From: Renibacterium sp043789415
GTDB lineage: Bacteria; Actinomycetota; Actinomycetes; Actinomycetales; Micrococcaceae
Assembly: GCF_043789415.1 (NCBI RefSeq)
Contig: NZ_JBDLLW010000001.1
Coordinates: forward strand, 620,001 to 684,000
Direction: 5' to 3'
DNA: 64,000 nt
Shown: in pieces, positions 16,854 through 25,405 of the stretch
Layout of the letters: every line of letters begins with the position of its first letter
How positions within the stretch are numbered: the first letter of the stretch is position 1
Position numbers and translations under genes: made by a program
Notes under the pieces: model-generated
Database searches by the model: none
Told to the model about the DNA's origin: nothing
Seen by the model: the letters and a program-made list of their open reading frames with translations, nothing else

Positions 16854-17618
16854 ATGAACAAAACCAGCGACGGTCCCAAGCTGCTGCAGCAACGTCGAGA
16901 GGAGCTCGCCTCCGCCTTCCGTAGCGGCGGTGAGCTCTATGAGCGGGTCCGCCCGGGCTATCCGCAGCATGCCGCGGACTGGCTGATTCCCAGCAGCGCC
17001 CATAGAGTGCTCGATCTCGGCGCCGGGACCGGCAAATTCACTGAACGACTGGTGGAACGCGGGCTGCAGGTGACCGCCGTCGATCCCTCGGAGGATATGC
17101 TCGCGCAGCTTAACAGCAGGTTCCCCGAGGTATCGACCATCGTTGGCAGCGCAGAGGACTTCCCGGCGGCCGAGGAAAGCGTCGATGCGGTTTTCGTCGC
17201 TCAGGCTTGGCATTGGTTCGACGCCCCAGCCGCAAGTCGGCGGATCGGCCGGGTGCTGCGCCCCGGCGGCAGATTAGGGCTGATCTGGAATCAACTCGAT
17301 GTCCGGATACCGTGGGTGCACCGGCTCTCGCGGATCATGCATGCCGGCGATGTGCATCGCCCCGAAGCGGTGCCAGCTCTCGGCGAGCAATTCTCTGCCC
17401 CGGAACCTCATTTATCCCATTGGTCGCAGCAGCTGACTCCGGCGGAACTGATCGAGCTGGTGAAGTCACGCAGCTACTATTTGCGGGCCTCCGAGCAAAA
17501 TCGTGCCAGAGTGCTGAACAACCTGGACTGGTATCTCTTCGAGCATCTGGCCTATCGCCACGGCCAGAGCGTGGAACTGCCTTATCTCACCCTGGCTTGG
17601 CGGGCTCATAAGGTCTGA
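16854..17618 (+). CDS. Class I SAM-dependent methyltransferase
   Basis: The 254-residue protein has the Rossmann motif I VLDLGAGTGKFTERL (~50), an acidic residue after beta-2 (VTAVDPSEDML) and the AQAWHWFD motif typical of the Methyltransf_11 group. GGAGGTG sits 3-4 nt before ATG 16854. It follows the SAM-regulated aminotransferase by 43 bp, but its own TATTCT-like -10 lies in the gap. The substrate is not predictable. Confidence 0.85.
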   Translation: MNKTSDGPKLLQQRREELASAFRSGGELYERVRPGYPQHAADWLIPSSAHRVLDLGAGTGKFTERLVERGLQVTAVDPSEDMLAQLNSRFPEVSTIVGSAEDFPAAEESVDAVFVAQAWHWFDAPAASRRIGRVLRPGGRLGLIWNQLDVRIPWVHRLSRIMHAGDVHRPEAVPALGEQFSAPEPHLSHWSQQLTPAELIELVKSRSYYLRASEQNRARVLNNLDWYLFEHLAYRHGQSVELPYLTLAWRAHKV

Positions 17619-17649
17619 AGGCGTCCAAGCCGATGCCGGAGCTTTGGTC

Positions 17650-18109
17650 CGCGATAGCCCAACGACGTCGCGATAGCTTTCTGACCCTACAATGGGCTAT
17701 CCCCAAGGTCGTTGAACCATCGCGAACGCCGCAAAGAGCCGCACAACCGACCACAGGCACAAAGGCACACAGGCATGAAGGAGCGCCTCTTCCCGAAAGC
17801 CTTGGACCCAGCAGCAGAATCATTGATGCGCTATCGCATCAACGGAACGCGGCCTTTAACCGACGCCTTAGGAATGCTGTTGTCGAAGGATGCGCAGAGC
17901 ATAACGGTGGAGACCAAGCACAGCGTCGTAGTGATCCAGTGTGCGGATATCGTGGCAGCCAAGTATGTTCCACAAGCCACACCACGACGTCGTCCTCAGC
18001 CAAGCTGAGCCCCGCAGCCCCGCAATTTGTCTTATCGGGATAGCTTTACAACCTTGGGATACCTTATTGCGCTGTCAATCAGGTATCCCGATGTCGTTGG
18101 GCTATCGCG
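17650..18109. repeat. Palindromic repeat units flanking a small gene
   Basis: A left unit (17650-17725) has arms CGCGATAGCCCAACGAC and GTCGTTGAACCATCGCG (14/17 paired). A right unit (about 18035-18109) contains the perfect hairpin GGGATACCT ... AGGTATCCC and ends in CGATGTCGTTGGGCTATCGCG without its first base run being separate. The outermost arms, 17650-17670 and 18089-18109, are inverted repeats of each other at 20 of 21 positions. This looks like two copies of a REP- or MITE-like element placed around the small gene at 17775. Confidence 0.6.
17775..18008 (+). CDS. Small protein resembling the N-terminal domain of HPA2-type GNAT acetyltransferases
   Basis: A 77-residue frame from ATG 17775 includes MRYRINGTRPLTDALGMLLS and VVVIQCADIVAAKYVPQATP. 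This SH3-like pattern (T-D-x-L-G ... D-I-V-A-A-K-x-V-P) is found at the N-terminus of some actinobacterial GNAT proteins; here it stands alone without the acetyltransferase domain. The ribosome-binding site is weak, and longer upstream starts would run through the left palindromic repeat. A stand-alone domain protein or a gene remnant are both possible. Confidence 0.5.
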   Translation: MKERLFPKALDPAAESLMRYRINGTRPLTDALGMLLSKDAQSITVETKHSVVVIQCADIVAAKYVPQATPRRRPQPS

Positions 18110-18162
18110 AACCGGAAAGCTCTCATCCGGAGGACACGAGGCTAGCTCCGGAAGCTGAGCCA

Positions 18163-18206
18163 TTGCGCTATCTCGCCGCACATCCTACTATTTAGGTGGA
18201 CCGAAA
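18163..18206 (+). promoter_or_regulatory. mntH promoter with DtxR/MntR-type operator
   Basis: TTGCGC (18163-18168), a 17-nt spacer and TACTAT (18186-18191) form a good promoter. Directly downstream, covering the start of transcription, is the dyad TTTAGGTGGACCGAAA (18191-18206; TTTnGGT..ACCnAAA). The arrangement predicts Mn-dependent repression of mntH by the MntR-like protein encoded just after it. Confidence 0.65.
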
Positions 18207-18228
18207 CTTTTTCTACAGGAGACCCGAT

Positions 18229-19530
18229 ATGACGAATGCGATGGCTCAGCCAAAACTCGGCGGCAGTAAGTTCGGCTCAGCCCGGCTGCTTCTACTGCTC
18301 GGCCCCGCCTTTGTCGCTGCGATCGCCTATGTGGACCCCGGCAATGTAGCCGCTAATCTGACCAGCGGGGCGAAATTCGGTTTCCTGCTGGTCTGGGTTC
18401 TGGTAGCGGCCAATGTGATGGCCATGCTGATCCAATATCAATCGGCCAAACTGGGCCTGGTGACCGGTAAATCCCTGCCGGAGATCCTCGGAGAACGGCT
18501 ACGCCCGCTCGGCCGCAGGGCCTTCTGGCTGCAGGCCGAACTGGTGGCGATGGCCACCGATCTGGCCGAGGTGATCGGAGGTGCCATCGCGCTCAATCTG
18601 CTGTTCCACCTGCCGCTGCCACTCGGCGGGTTGATCGTCGGCCTGATTTCAATGGCCATGCTCGCGGTGCAGAACCGCTTCGGGCAACGCCCCTTTGAGT
18701 CGGTCATCGTCTTCCTGCTCCTGGTGATCACCGTGGGCTTCCTCTTCGGACTAGTGATCAATCCACCGAATCCCGCAGACGCCGCAGCTGGCCTGCTCCC
18801 CCGCTTTGAGGGATCGGAATCGGTGCTGCTCGCCGCCAGTATGCTCGGCGCCACCGTGATGCCGCACGCCATCTATCTGCATTCCGCACTGGCTCGGGAT
18901 CGGCACCGCCCGTTGAAGCTCAGCCCTTCTGGCAGCGACGGACATTCAGCCGTTGAGGAGTTCAGCCCGAATCTGCTGCGCCGCCTCATCAAGGCGACCC
19001 GGGTCGATGTCGTGGTGGCTCTTTTGCTTGCCGGCTCAGTCAATATCGGCATGCTGCTACTGGCAGCTTCCACGCTTCGCGGAGTGGAAGGCACCGACAC
19101 CATCGAGGGCGCGCACCAGGCCATCTCCCATTCCTTGGGGCCGGTGGTCGCCACGGTCTTCGGCATCGGCCTACTCGCCTCCGGCCTGGCTTCAACCTCG
19201 GTGGGATGCTACGCAGGAGCTACCGTGATGTCCGGACTGCTCAAGTTCAAGGTCCCGCTGCTACTGCGTCGAGTGATCAGTCTGATTCCTGCGTTGGTCC
19301 TGCTCAGCATTGGAGTTGATCCCACGTGGGCCCTGGTGATCAGTCAGATGGCGCTGAGCTTCGGCATTCCCTTCGCGCTGATCCCGCTACTCAGATTGAC
19401 CTCGGACCGGAAGCTGATGGGCGAGCACCGGGATGGCCTGCCGTTACGGCTGGCCGCCATTCTCAGCACGGTGCTGATCGTGGCACTCAACCTGGTCTTG
19501 ATCTACTTGACCCTGAGCGGCGCGGAATAG
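18229..19530 (+). CDS. mntH: NRAMP-family Mn2+/H+ symporter
   Basis: The 433-residue, ~11-TM protein has the TM1 motif VDPGNVAANLTSGAKFG (D36-P-G-N) and TM6 ATVMPHAIYLHSALARDR, whose Met-Pro-His is the metal-site signature. ATG 18229 follows CAGGAGA; an upstream in-frame GTG lies inside the operator dyad and is unlikely. It imports Mn (possibly Fe) at the cytoplasmic membrane and is followed by an MntR-like gene 34 bp downstream. Confidence 0.93.
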   Translation: MTNAMAQPKLGGSKFGSARLLLLLGPAFVAAIAYVDPGNVAANLTSGAKFGFLLVWVLVAANVMAMLIQYQSAKLGLVTGKSLPEILGERLRPLGRRAFWLQAELVAMATDLAEVIGGAIALNLLFHLPLPLGGLIVGLISMAMLAVQNRFGQRPFESVIVFLLLVITVGFLFGLVINPPNPADAAAGLLPRFEGSESVLLAASMLGATVMPHAIYLHSALARDRHRPLKLSPSGSDGHSAVEEFSPNLLRRLIKATRVDVVVALLLAGSVNIGMLLLAASTLRGVEGTDTIEGAHQAISHSLGPVVATVFGIGLLASGLASTSVGCYAGATVMSGLLKFKVPLLLRRVISLIPALVLLSIGVDPTWALVISQMALSFGIPFALIPLLRLTSDRKLMGEHRDGLPLRLAAILSTVLIVALNLVLIYLTLSGAE

Positions 19531-19564
19531 TTCAAGCTCAAAACAGCTACTAAGGCCAGGTATT

Positions 19565-20296
19565 GTGGAAGTTGTGAAGCCCACCTCCTCGAGTGTCGAA
19601 GACTACGTGAAGGTCATCTACGCCTATACGGAGTGGCAGGACAAACCCATCAATTCCTCCCAGCTGGCCACTCGTCTCGGGGTGGCGAACTCCTCGGTCT
19701 CCGAAATGGTTCGCAAGCTCAAAGATCTGGGCTTGGTTGATCATCAGCCCTACAGCAGCATCACCTTGACCTCTCAAGGGCTCTCCCTCGCTCTCGCGAT
19801 GGTGCGGCGGCACCGACTGCTGGAGACTTACCTGGCCCAAGAACTGGGCTATCGCTGGGATCAGGTGCACGACGAAGCCGAACTTCTGGAACACGCTGTT
19901 TCCGATACCTTCATCGAGCGGCTCTCCGAGAAGCTCGGGCACCCCACCCGCGATCCGCACGGCGATCCGATTCCCGGTCCGGACGGCAAGATCAACTTGC
20001 CGCAGGCGCACCGACTGGTCGAACTCGACGCCGGGCATCGGGGTGAAATCATCAGGATCAGTGATGAAAACCCCCAATTGCTCAGGTACCTGGATGAAGA
20101 ACGCATTGAACTCGACGCCGCGGTGGAGGTGGTGGGCCGCAAACCCTTCGGCGGCTCGCTGATCGTCCGACTGGGCGATTCGGCGCAGCACAGGGAGCTC
20201 GATCTGAGCGACGAAATCGGCGAAGCCCTGTGGGTGCAGGACGTTGGAGTGCATGACGGTTGCACGGTGGATGAAGGTTCGGCTCCGACTCGATGA
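19565..20296 (+). CDS. mntR: DtxR/MntR-family metal-dependent regulator
   Basis: The 243-residue protein has an N-terminal winged helix (SVEDYVKVIYAYTEWQDKPI, QLATRLGVANSSVSEMVRKL), a dimerisation/metal domain (MVRRHRLLETYLAQELGYRW, DEAELLEHAVSDTFIERL, LGHPTRDPHGDPIP) and a C-terminal SH3-like FeoA domain (~150-225), so it is the long IdeR-like architecture. Placement after mntH supports a Mn-sensing role. Start is GTG; its stop overlaps crcB by 4 bp (ATGA). Confidence 0.88.
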   Translation: MEVVKPTSSSVEDYVKVIYAYTEWQDKPINSSQLATRLGVANSSVSEMVRKLKDLGLVDHQPYSSITLTSQGLSLALAMVRRHRLLETYLAQELGYRWDQVHDEAELLEHAVSDTFIERLSEKLGHPTRDPHGDPIPGPDGKINLPQAHRLVELDAGHRGEIIRISDENPQLLRYLDEERIELDAAVEVVGRKPFGGSLIVRLGDSAQHRELDLSDEIGEALWVQDVGVHDGCTVDEGSAPTR

Positions 20297-20712
20297 CTTC
20301 ACCAACCCCTTGGCCGCCGTTTTCCGCCTGGCTCAGTGTGGCGATCGCCGGAATCATCGGCAGCGAACTTCGCTATTCCCTGGGTTTGATCTTTCCGGAA
20401 AGCGCCACGTCGTTCCCCTTCACCACCTTGCTGATCAATGTCGTCGGTTCGCTGAGTCTCGGCGCGCTGACCGGATATTGGGCTCGACGCACAGTTCGCT
20501 GGTGGATCCGGGCGGCATTCGGCCCGGGTCTATTGGGTTCCTTCACCACCTTCTCCGCCGTGGTCTATGCCATTGATCATTTCGCCGCAACGGGGCAGAC
20601 CACGCTCTGGGTGCTCTATCTGGGTCTGACCTTGCTGGCAGGGTTGTTCGCGGCCTGGCTTGGCTTGCGATTGGGAGAGCGCTGGCCGCGCAGCGAAGGG
20701 AGCCGAGCATGA
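20293..20712 (+). CDS. crcB: Fluoride channel subunit CrcB/Fluc (first copy)
   Basis: The 139-residue, four-TM protein has GIIGSELRYSLG, LLINVVGSLSLGALTGY and LGSFTTFSAV, matching the Fluc signature (G-x-x-x-R, N-x-x-G, T-F-S). Tandem crcB genes typically encode two subunits of opposite topology that form a heterodimeric F- exporter. Translationally coupled to mntR upstream and to the second copy (4-bp overlap) downstream. Confidence 0.9.
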   Translation: MTSPTPWPPFSAWLSVAIAGIIGSELRYSLGLIFPESATSFPFTTLLINVVGSLSLGALTGYWARRTVRWWIRAAFGPGLLGSFTTFSAVVYAIDHFAATGQTTLWVLYLGLTLLAGLFAAWLGLRLGERWPRSEGSRA

Positions 20713-21092
20713 CGACGGCGCTGTTGGTCGGCCTAGCGGGCATGATCGGGGCTCTGCTGCGCTTCTGCGCGGACACCGTGTTCGCTCATATCGGGCGTTT
20801 TGCTCCCGGGAGCCCTCAGCACTTACCTCTAGCTACCCTGCTGGTGAACGCCGTCGGGAGCTTCATCATCGGCTTGGCCGGCGGGCTGGCAGCACACTCC
20901 GGGCTGTCCGAGGAATGGCACACCGCCATTGCCACCGGCCTCGCCGGAGGTCTGACCACCTTCAGTTCCTTCGCGGTCTCAACTGTTGGGCTCTGGTGGG
21001 AGGGCCGCAGAATCGTCGCCGGGCTGAACGTCGCGCTGAATGTGCTGCTCGGGCTTGGCTTTGCCTACTTGGGGCTGCTGCTGGGTTCCTGA
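20709..21092 (+). CDS. crcB: Fluoride channel subunit CrcB/Fluc (second copy)
   Basis: The 127-residue, four-TM paralogue has GMIGALLRFCAD, LLVNAVGSFIIGLAGG and GLTTFSSFAV. It completes the probable heteromeric fluoride exporter. Its 3' end overlaps the convergent YrdB-family gene by up to 114 bp. Confidence 0.9.
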   Translation: MTTALLVGLAGMIGALLRFCADTVFAHIGRFAPGSPQHLPLATLLVNAVGSFIIGLAGGLAAHSGLSEEWHTAIATGLAGGLTTFSSFAVSTVGLWWEGRRIVAGLNVALNVLLGLGFAYLGLLLGS

Positions 21093-21458
21093 GCCCCGGT
21101 GGAGATAGAAGCTCAGGGCTGCATTGAGCACAGCCAAGACCATCAAGATGACGCCTGGAAGGGTCAGTTTCACCACGATCAGCCCGAGTCCAGCCAGTAC
21201 GAAGAGCAGCAGAGCCAGTAGGGGCTGGGCAGGCCAGGAAAGCCGCCGTTTCGCCTTAGGGGCCATCAGGTAGGACCAGAGAACCACAACCACGAGCGGA
21301 ACCAGGATTCCGAGCAACACTCCCCACGGCGCGGGGAAACTGCGGAATCCCCAGAAGAAGAACGCAACGAGCATCGCCACCTCAAGGATGAAGGCGATCA
21401 CGCCATTGATCCCCGTCAAGGCTTGGTTCACCTGAGTCCGCTCCCCTGGCTTCTGCAT
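20979..21458 (-). CDS. YrdB-family (DUF2568) membrane protein
   Basis: From ATG 21458 a 159-residue protein begins MQKPGERTQVNQALTGINGV and has four hydrophobic helices (AFILEVAMLVAFFFWGF, WGVLLGILVPLVVVVLW, QPLLALLLFVLAGLGLIVVK and LPGVILMVLAVLNAALSFYL). This is the YrdB pattern, of unknown function. The last ~40 residues are hydrophilic and lie antisense to the end of crcB2, so they may simply be read-through to the first available stop. The frame is also open upstream of 21458, but that part is antisense to the MFS gene. Confidence 0.75.
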   Translation of the reverse strand: MQKPGERTQVNQALTGINGVIAFILEVAMLVAFFFWGFRSFPAPWGVLLGILVPLVVVVLWSYLMAPKAKRRLSWPAQPLLALLLFVLAGLGLIVVKLTLPGVILMVLAVLNAALSFYLHRGSGTQQQPQVGKAKPEQHIQRDVQPGDDSAALPPEPNS

Positions 21459-21511
21459 AGCTAAAATCCTAGCAACCCTGCGGAGGACTCCTTTCCAACC
21501 TGGAATACCGG

Positions 21512-22924
21512 CTATTCCGGAGGAATGGTTTGAGGAGAGTCCGACAACTGCTTCCCGGACCTCTGGTTCTGGATGCCGATCGCCGAGATCACCCCTCCGC
21601 CGATCAGCAGCGCTGCAGTGACCACGCTGACCAGCCTGGTGCTCTCGGTACTCAACATGCCCCCCATCAGGGCACCCGCGAGAGCGACGGTGACCAGACC
21701 GGCTATCCGGGCGACGGCGTTGTTCACCGCCGAGCCGATTCCCGCCCGATCGGCGCTTACCGAGCCCAGGATCGCCGAGGTGAGCGGAGCCACCGTGATG
21801 GCGAGACCCAAGCCGAAGAGCAGGATTCCAGGAAGCACCTGCCACCAGTAGTTGAACTCTTCGGAAAGGCTCAGCAGGCAGAGAAATCCGCCACCCGCGA
21901 CGATCGGCCCTATCGCCATGAAGAGCCGCGGCCCGAAGCGTCCAGCGAGAGCGCCGAACCACGAGGAGAGCAAGAGCATCAGCACGGTCGAAGGAAGCAT
22001 GGCGATTCCAGCGATGGTGGCACTCAGCTGGGCCACCTGCTGCAGATAGAGGCCTAGCGCGAAGAAACCCAGGGAGAGCGCCCCGTAAATGAAGAGGGTA
22101 GAGATATTGCCCACCCAGAAATTGCGGATCGAGAACAGGGCCAGCGGCATCATCGGCTGCGCGGTCCGACGCTCATGAATCACAAAGCCCAGCAGAGCGA
22201 GCGCCCCGATCACCAGCGGAAGCAGTACCAAGGGACTGCCCCAACCGAAGCTGCCCTGCTCGATCATGGCGTACACCACGCCGCCCAGCCCGACGACCGC
22301 CAGCACGGCCCCCAGGTAATCCACCCTGGTGGTGCGGTCTCGAAGCGCATCTGTCCCCCGGAGCCTGAAGAGCATGGGCAGGCAGATCACGATCGGCACA
22401 ATATTGATCAGAAAGACGAAGCGCCAGGAGAAATAATCCACTGCCACTCCGCCGATCAAGGGGGCGATCAGTGTCGAGGCGCCGGTCCACGCCGTCCACT
22501 GCCCGATTGCCTTGCTCTGCGCGGCGCCGGAGAAGGCAGCGATGATCAAAGCCAGCGAACTGGGAACCAGAAGAGCACCAGCAACTCCTTGTAGCCCACG
22601 AGCCAGAATCAGCATCACGTCATTAGTGGCGATGCCGCACACCAGGGAGGTGGCACCAAAGCCGATCAACCCCCAGATCAGGATTCGCACCCGGCCAAAA
22701 AGATCAGAGAGACTGCCCGCGACCAGAATCAGCGAGCCGAGAGTGAGCATATAGGCATCGACGATCCACTGCTGCGCGCTCAGCCCGCCACCTAGTTCCC
22801 TGGTGATGGCGGGTAATGCCAGATTCACCACGCTGCCATCCAGCAGCGAGACGAAAGAGGCCAGAATCGCCACGAAGAGCACACTGCGTTGATAGCCGGT
22901 CAGAGGCGATGTGGGGGTAGGCAT
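21512..22924 (-). CDS. MFS transporter, DHA2 (14-TM) drug-exporter family
   Basis: The 470-residue protein has 14 predicted TM helices with the DHA2 start SVLFVAILASFVSLLDGSVV, motif A GSLSDLFGRVRILIWGL and LVPSSLALIIAAF (motif C region). Conserved D in the first helix fits a proton-coupled exporter. Start ATG 22924 is preferred to an upstream TTG. Substrate unknown. The neighbouring lipoprotein gene is divergent. Confidence 0.88.
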   Translation of the reverse strand: MPTPTSPLTGYQRSVLFVAILASFVSLLDGSVVNLALPAITRELGGGLSAQQWIVDAYMLTLGSLILVAGSLSDLFGRVRILIWGLIGFGATSLVCGIATNDVMLILARGLQGVAGALLVPSSLALIIAAFSGAAQSKAIGQWTAWTGASTLIAPLIGGVAVDYFSWRFVFLINIVPIVICLPMLFRLRGTDALRDRTTRVDYLGAVLAVVGLGGVVYAMIEQGSFGWGSPLVLLPLVIGALALLGFVIHERRTAQPMMPLALFSIRNFWVGNISTLFIYGALSLGFFALGLYLQQVAQLSATIAGIAMLPSTVLMLLLSSWFGALAGRFGPRLFMAIGPIVAGGGFLCLLSLSEEFNYWWQVLPGILLFGLGLAITVAPLTSAILGSVSADRAGIGSAVNNAVARIAGLVTVALAGALMGGMLSTESTRLVSVVTAALLIGGGVISAIGIQNQRSGKQLSDSPQTIPPE

Positions 22925-23056
22925 GTCAACAAAGTTACCCCTTAGCGATGACAAAAGGCTCGCTCAGCACTAGTCCGGTGACCTTCGAGGCCTGCACTGA
23001 CACGGCATTAATCTGCTTAGACTGTCCTTGAGGACAGATTCGACCGAAGGATTCAG

Positions 23057-23815
23057 ATGAGAAAAATAGCAGTCGTCGCTTCGACGCTCCTAGTGATCGT
23101 GGGCTTAGCCGCTTGTAGTGCACCCGAGCATCCGGCAGGCTCCTCGCATTCGAACTCGAGCTCAGCATCCACTTCCCAGGGAACCTCTTCCTCCACAGCT
23201 GGAAGCAGCACTCAGGCACCCTCCACAGCCGCCGACAAGCTGTTCAGCACCCAGCAGCTCAATGCCCTGATCCCGACATTGCGGGATGCTAACGGCAATC
23301 CTTTCCAAGTCGTCCCCACCGATAAGCTCAATCAAGGAATCCAGCAGGCCAAACAGCAGCTGGCGAGCACCGTCGTGAGCCCCAAGGAATGCCAGGAACT
23401 GCTCAATCAAAACAGTCAGATCGTTCCCGGCAGCAGCTTCGCTGGTGGGGTTTCCGCCAGTGATGGCAGCGTGATCACCGCGGTGTCCTTCAAGGACGCC
23501 GCTCAGCTGAGCAAGGCTGTCAGCCAAGTTCAGGGTTCCTTGGAGAGCTGCCCGAGTTTCAGCATCTCCGTTGCCGGCCAGCAGATCGACGCGACGGTCA
23601 AACGACTTACGGTGAAGACCAACGGAGAGCTTTCGAGCGCCGGAATCGTCACCGAATCGCTGCCTAATGGCAAGACACTGACCATTCTGAGCGTCGCCGG
23701 AGTCAAGGGGAATCTCAGCGTCGGTGCGGTCAAGATCGCCGAAACCGTTGACGAATCGGCGGCGCAAGTGCTCACTGCCCTGGTCAACCAGGTGTTCGAG
23801 AAGACCGGGGTTTAG
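23057..23815 (+). CDS. Secreted lipoprotein of unknown function
   Basis: The 252-residue protein has a lipoprotein signal peptide with lipobox LAAC (C21), then a Ser/Thr-rich linker to ~58. The mature part carries two cysteines (KECQELLNQ and ESCPSF) placed as in mycobacterial LpqN or PknH-type extracellular sensor domains (remote resemblance, my inference). It is probably anchored on the outer face of the membrane. Confidence 0.7.
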   Translation: MRKIAVVASTLLVIVGLAACSAPEHPAGSSHSNSSSASTSQGTSSSTAGSSTQAPSTAADKLFSTQQLNALIPTLRDANGNPFQVVPTDKLNQGIQQAKQQLASTVVSPKECQELLNQNSQIVPGSSFAGGVSASDGSVITAVSFKDAAQLSKAVSQVQGSLESCPSFSISVAGQQIDATVKRLTVKTNGELSSAGIVTESLPNGKTLTILSVAGVKGNLSVGAVKIAETVDESAAQVLTALVNQVFEKTGV

Positions 23816-23911
23816 CGGCGCTGATCAGAGAACGACGTCGAACATTCACAGCAAGCGCCACGCCAGAGAGCATTGCCACACAACGTACTCACAAGTAACA
23901 TCGCTGACACA

Positions 23912-23937
23912 GGCTCTGTGAACTAGATCACAGAGCC
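23912..23937. promoter_or_regulatory. CRP/GlxR-type site in a perfect palindrome upstream of the lipase gene
   Basis: GGCTCTGTGA-N6-TCACAGAGCC is perfectly symmetric and contains TGTGA-N6-TCACA (23917-23932), the consensus for CRP and its actinobacterial homologue GlxR. It ends 23 bp before the lipase ATG. Its 10-bp arms could also work as a terminator for the lipoprotein gene, but no U tract follows. Confidence 0.65.
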
Positions 23938-23959
23938 AGATGATCACGGAGTATGACCA

Positions 23960-25300
23960 ATGAAGTTCACATTTCGTCCTCTTGCTGTGCTCGCCAGCCT
24001 GGGAATAACCGCCGGGCTTCTCAGCCTAGCAGCTCCCACTGCAACCGCAGCGACCCCCGTTTCCATGCCGCGAGCGGCGGCAACCGATTCTTTCTATAGC
24101 TATACCGGTAGCACCCCACTGTCATCCTTCGCGCCCGGAGCGATCCTGAAGACCCGGACGATCACTTATCACGCGGTGGGCATCCCGCTCCCGTTGACCG
24201 CGGTACAACTGCTCTATAGGTCTACCGATCTCAACGGCAATCCCTCGGCGAATGTGACCTCGGTGATCAAACCGCCGCTGCTGAACACCGGTAAGGGCAA
24301 AGGCAAGGCCATCTCATATCAATCGGCCTATGATTCCTTGAATCCAGCGGATAGCCCCTCCCGTTCCATTGCGGGCGATGTCAGCCTGGGCGGCTTGATC
24401 GCGAGTGGTGAAACCGCCGTCATCACGCCGTCGCTGCTTCAGGGCTACACCGTCATCGTGCCGGATACCGAGGGGCCCGACGCTGTTTTCGCGGCGGGAC
24501 CGGCGTATGGAACCTATACTTTGGACTCCGCCAGGGCCGCGCTGAAATCCGCTTCAACGGGCTTGAAATCCACCACCAAGATCGCCATGCTGGGCTACTC
24601 GGGTGGCGCGATCGCCACCGGCTGGGCCGCGCAACTCGCACCGAGCTACGCCCCGGATATCAATAAGAATCTGGTTGGCGCGGCCGAGGGCGGCCTGCTG
24701 GTGGCTCCCGCCCACAACCTGAAGTACGTCTCGGGCAGCTTAGTCTGGGCGGGCGTGGCACCAATGGCGATCATCGGGGTTGCCAGAGCGATGAATCTCG
24801 ACTTCACTCCCTATTTGAGCAGCTACGGGCAGCAGGTCTTTGCCAAGCTCAAATACGCTTCGATCTCCAATGCTCTGGCCCAGTACCCGGGTTTGACGTG
24901 GGAGAAGATGGCAAAGCCGGAGTACAGCAACCCGAACCGGATCCAGATCTTCGTGGACGCCGTCAATAAGGTCAACCGAGGTCAGGCTGCTTCGCCGACC
25001 ATCCCAATGTTCATCGCGCAGGGCAGCAATGGCGTGCTGGAAGGTACAGCTGGCTTCGGCGTGGGCGACGGCGTAATGATCGCTGGCGATGTGCGAACCC
25101 TGGCACGGCAGTTCTGCGCGGATGGGACGACCGTTCAATACGATCAGTACTCCTTGCTCTCGCACTTCACCGGAGCGGTGCCCTGGTATCTCAAAGCACT
25201 GAGCTGGATTGATCAGCGCTTTGCCGGCACCAGCGCACCGAATAACTGCGGCTCCATTGCGCCGGGTAACTCGCTGGCCCCGGAGCAAGTGGCGCCGTAA
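23960..25300 (+). CDS. Secreted lipase (LIP family, alpha/beta hydrolase)
   Basis: The 446-residue protein has a Sec signal peptide (cleavage near TATAA at ~31) and the secretory-lipase fold: YRSTDLNGNPSANVTSVIKP, VIVPDTEGPDAVFAAGPAYG and nucleophile elbow GYSGGAIA (Ser ~217). The C-terminal segment with IAQGSNG and HFTGAV could supply Asp and His. It is most like actinobacterial/fungal extracellular triacylglycerol lipases. A CRP-type site upstream suggests catabolite control. Confidence 0.87.
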   Translation: MKFTFRPLAVLASLGITAGLLSLAAPTATAATPVSMPRAAATDSFYSYTGSTPLSSFAPGAILKTRTITYHAVGIPLPLTAVQLLYRSTDLNGNPSANVTSVIKPPLLNTGKGKGKAISYQSAYDSLNPADSPSRSIAGDVSLGGLIASGETAVITPSLLQGYTVIVPDTEGPDAVFAAGPAYGTYTLDSARAALKSASTGLKSTTKIAMLGYSGGAIATGWAAQLAPSYAPDINKNLVGAAEGGLLVAPAHNLKYVSGSLVWAGVAPMAIIGVARAMNLDFTPYLSSYGQQVFAKLKYASISNALAQYPGLTWEKMAKPEYSNPNRIQIFVDAVNKVNRGQAASPTIPMFIAQGSNGVLEGTAGFGVGDGVMIAGDVRTLARQFCADGTTVQYDQYSLLSHFTGAVPWYLKALSWIDQRFAGTSAPNNCGSIAPGNSLAPEQVAP

Positions 25301-25364
25301 CACCGGGGAGAGGTGCACCCGGTTTCCGCTGCTCACTAGCCGTTACCGCTGCAAGAGAGCACAC

Positions 25365-25401
25365 AGAAGGCCCCGGAATCCTGAGGATTCCGGGGCCTTC
25401 T
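25365..25401. terminator. Strong bidirectional terminator between lipase and tmRNA
   Basis: Arms AGAAGGCCCCGGAATCC and its complement form a 17-bp perfect stem with a 3-nt loop. It sits immediately after the 3' end of the minus-strand tmRNA and also after the plus-strand lipase gene. Confidence 0.9.
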
Positions 25402-25405
25402 TTAG

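Noticed and set aside
21459..21962. Upstream extension of the YrdB-family frame
   Set aside because: This part is antisense to the MFS gene and Arg-rich; the recognisable protein starts at 21458.
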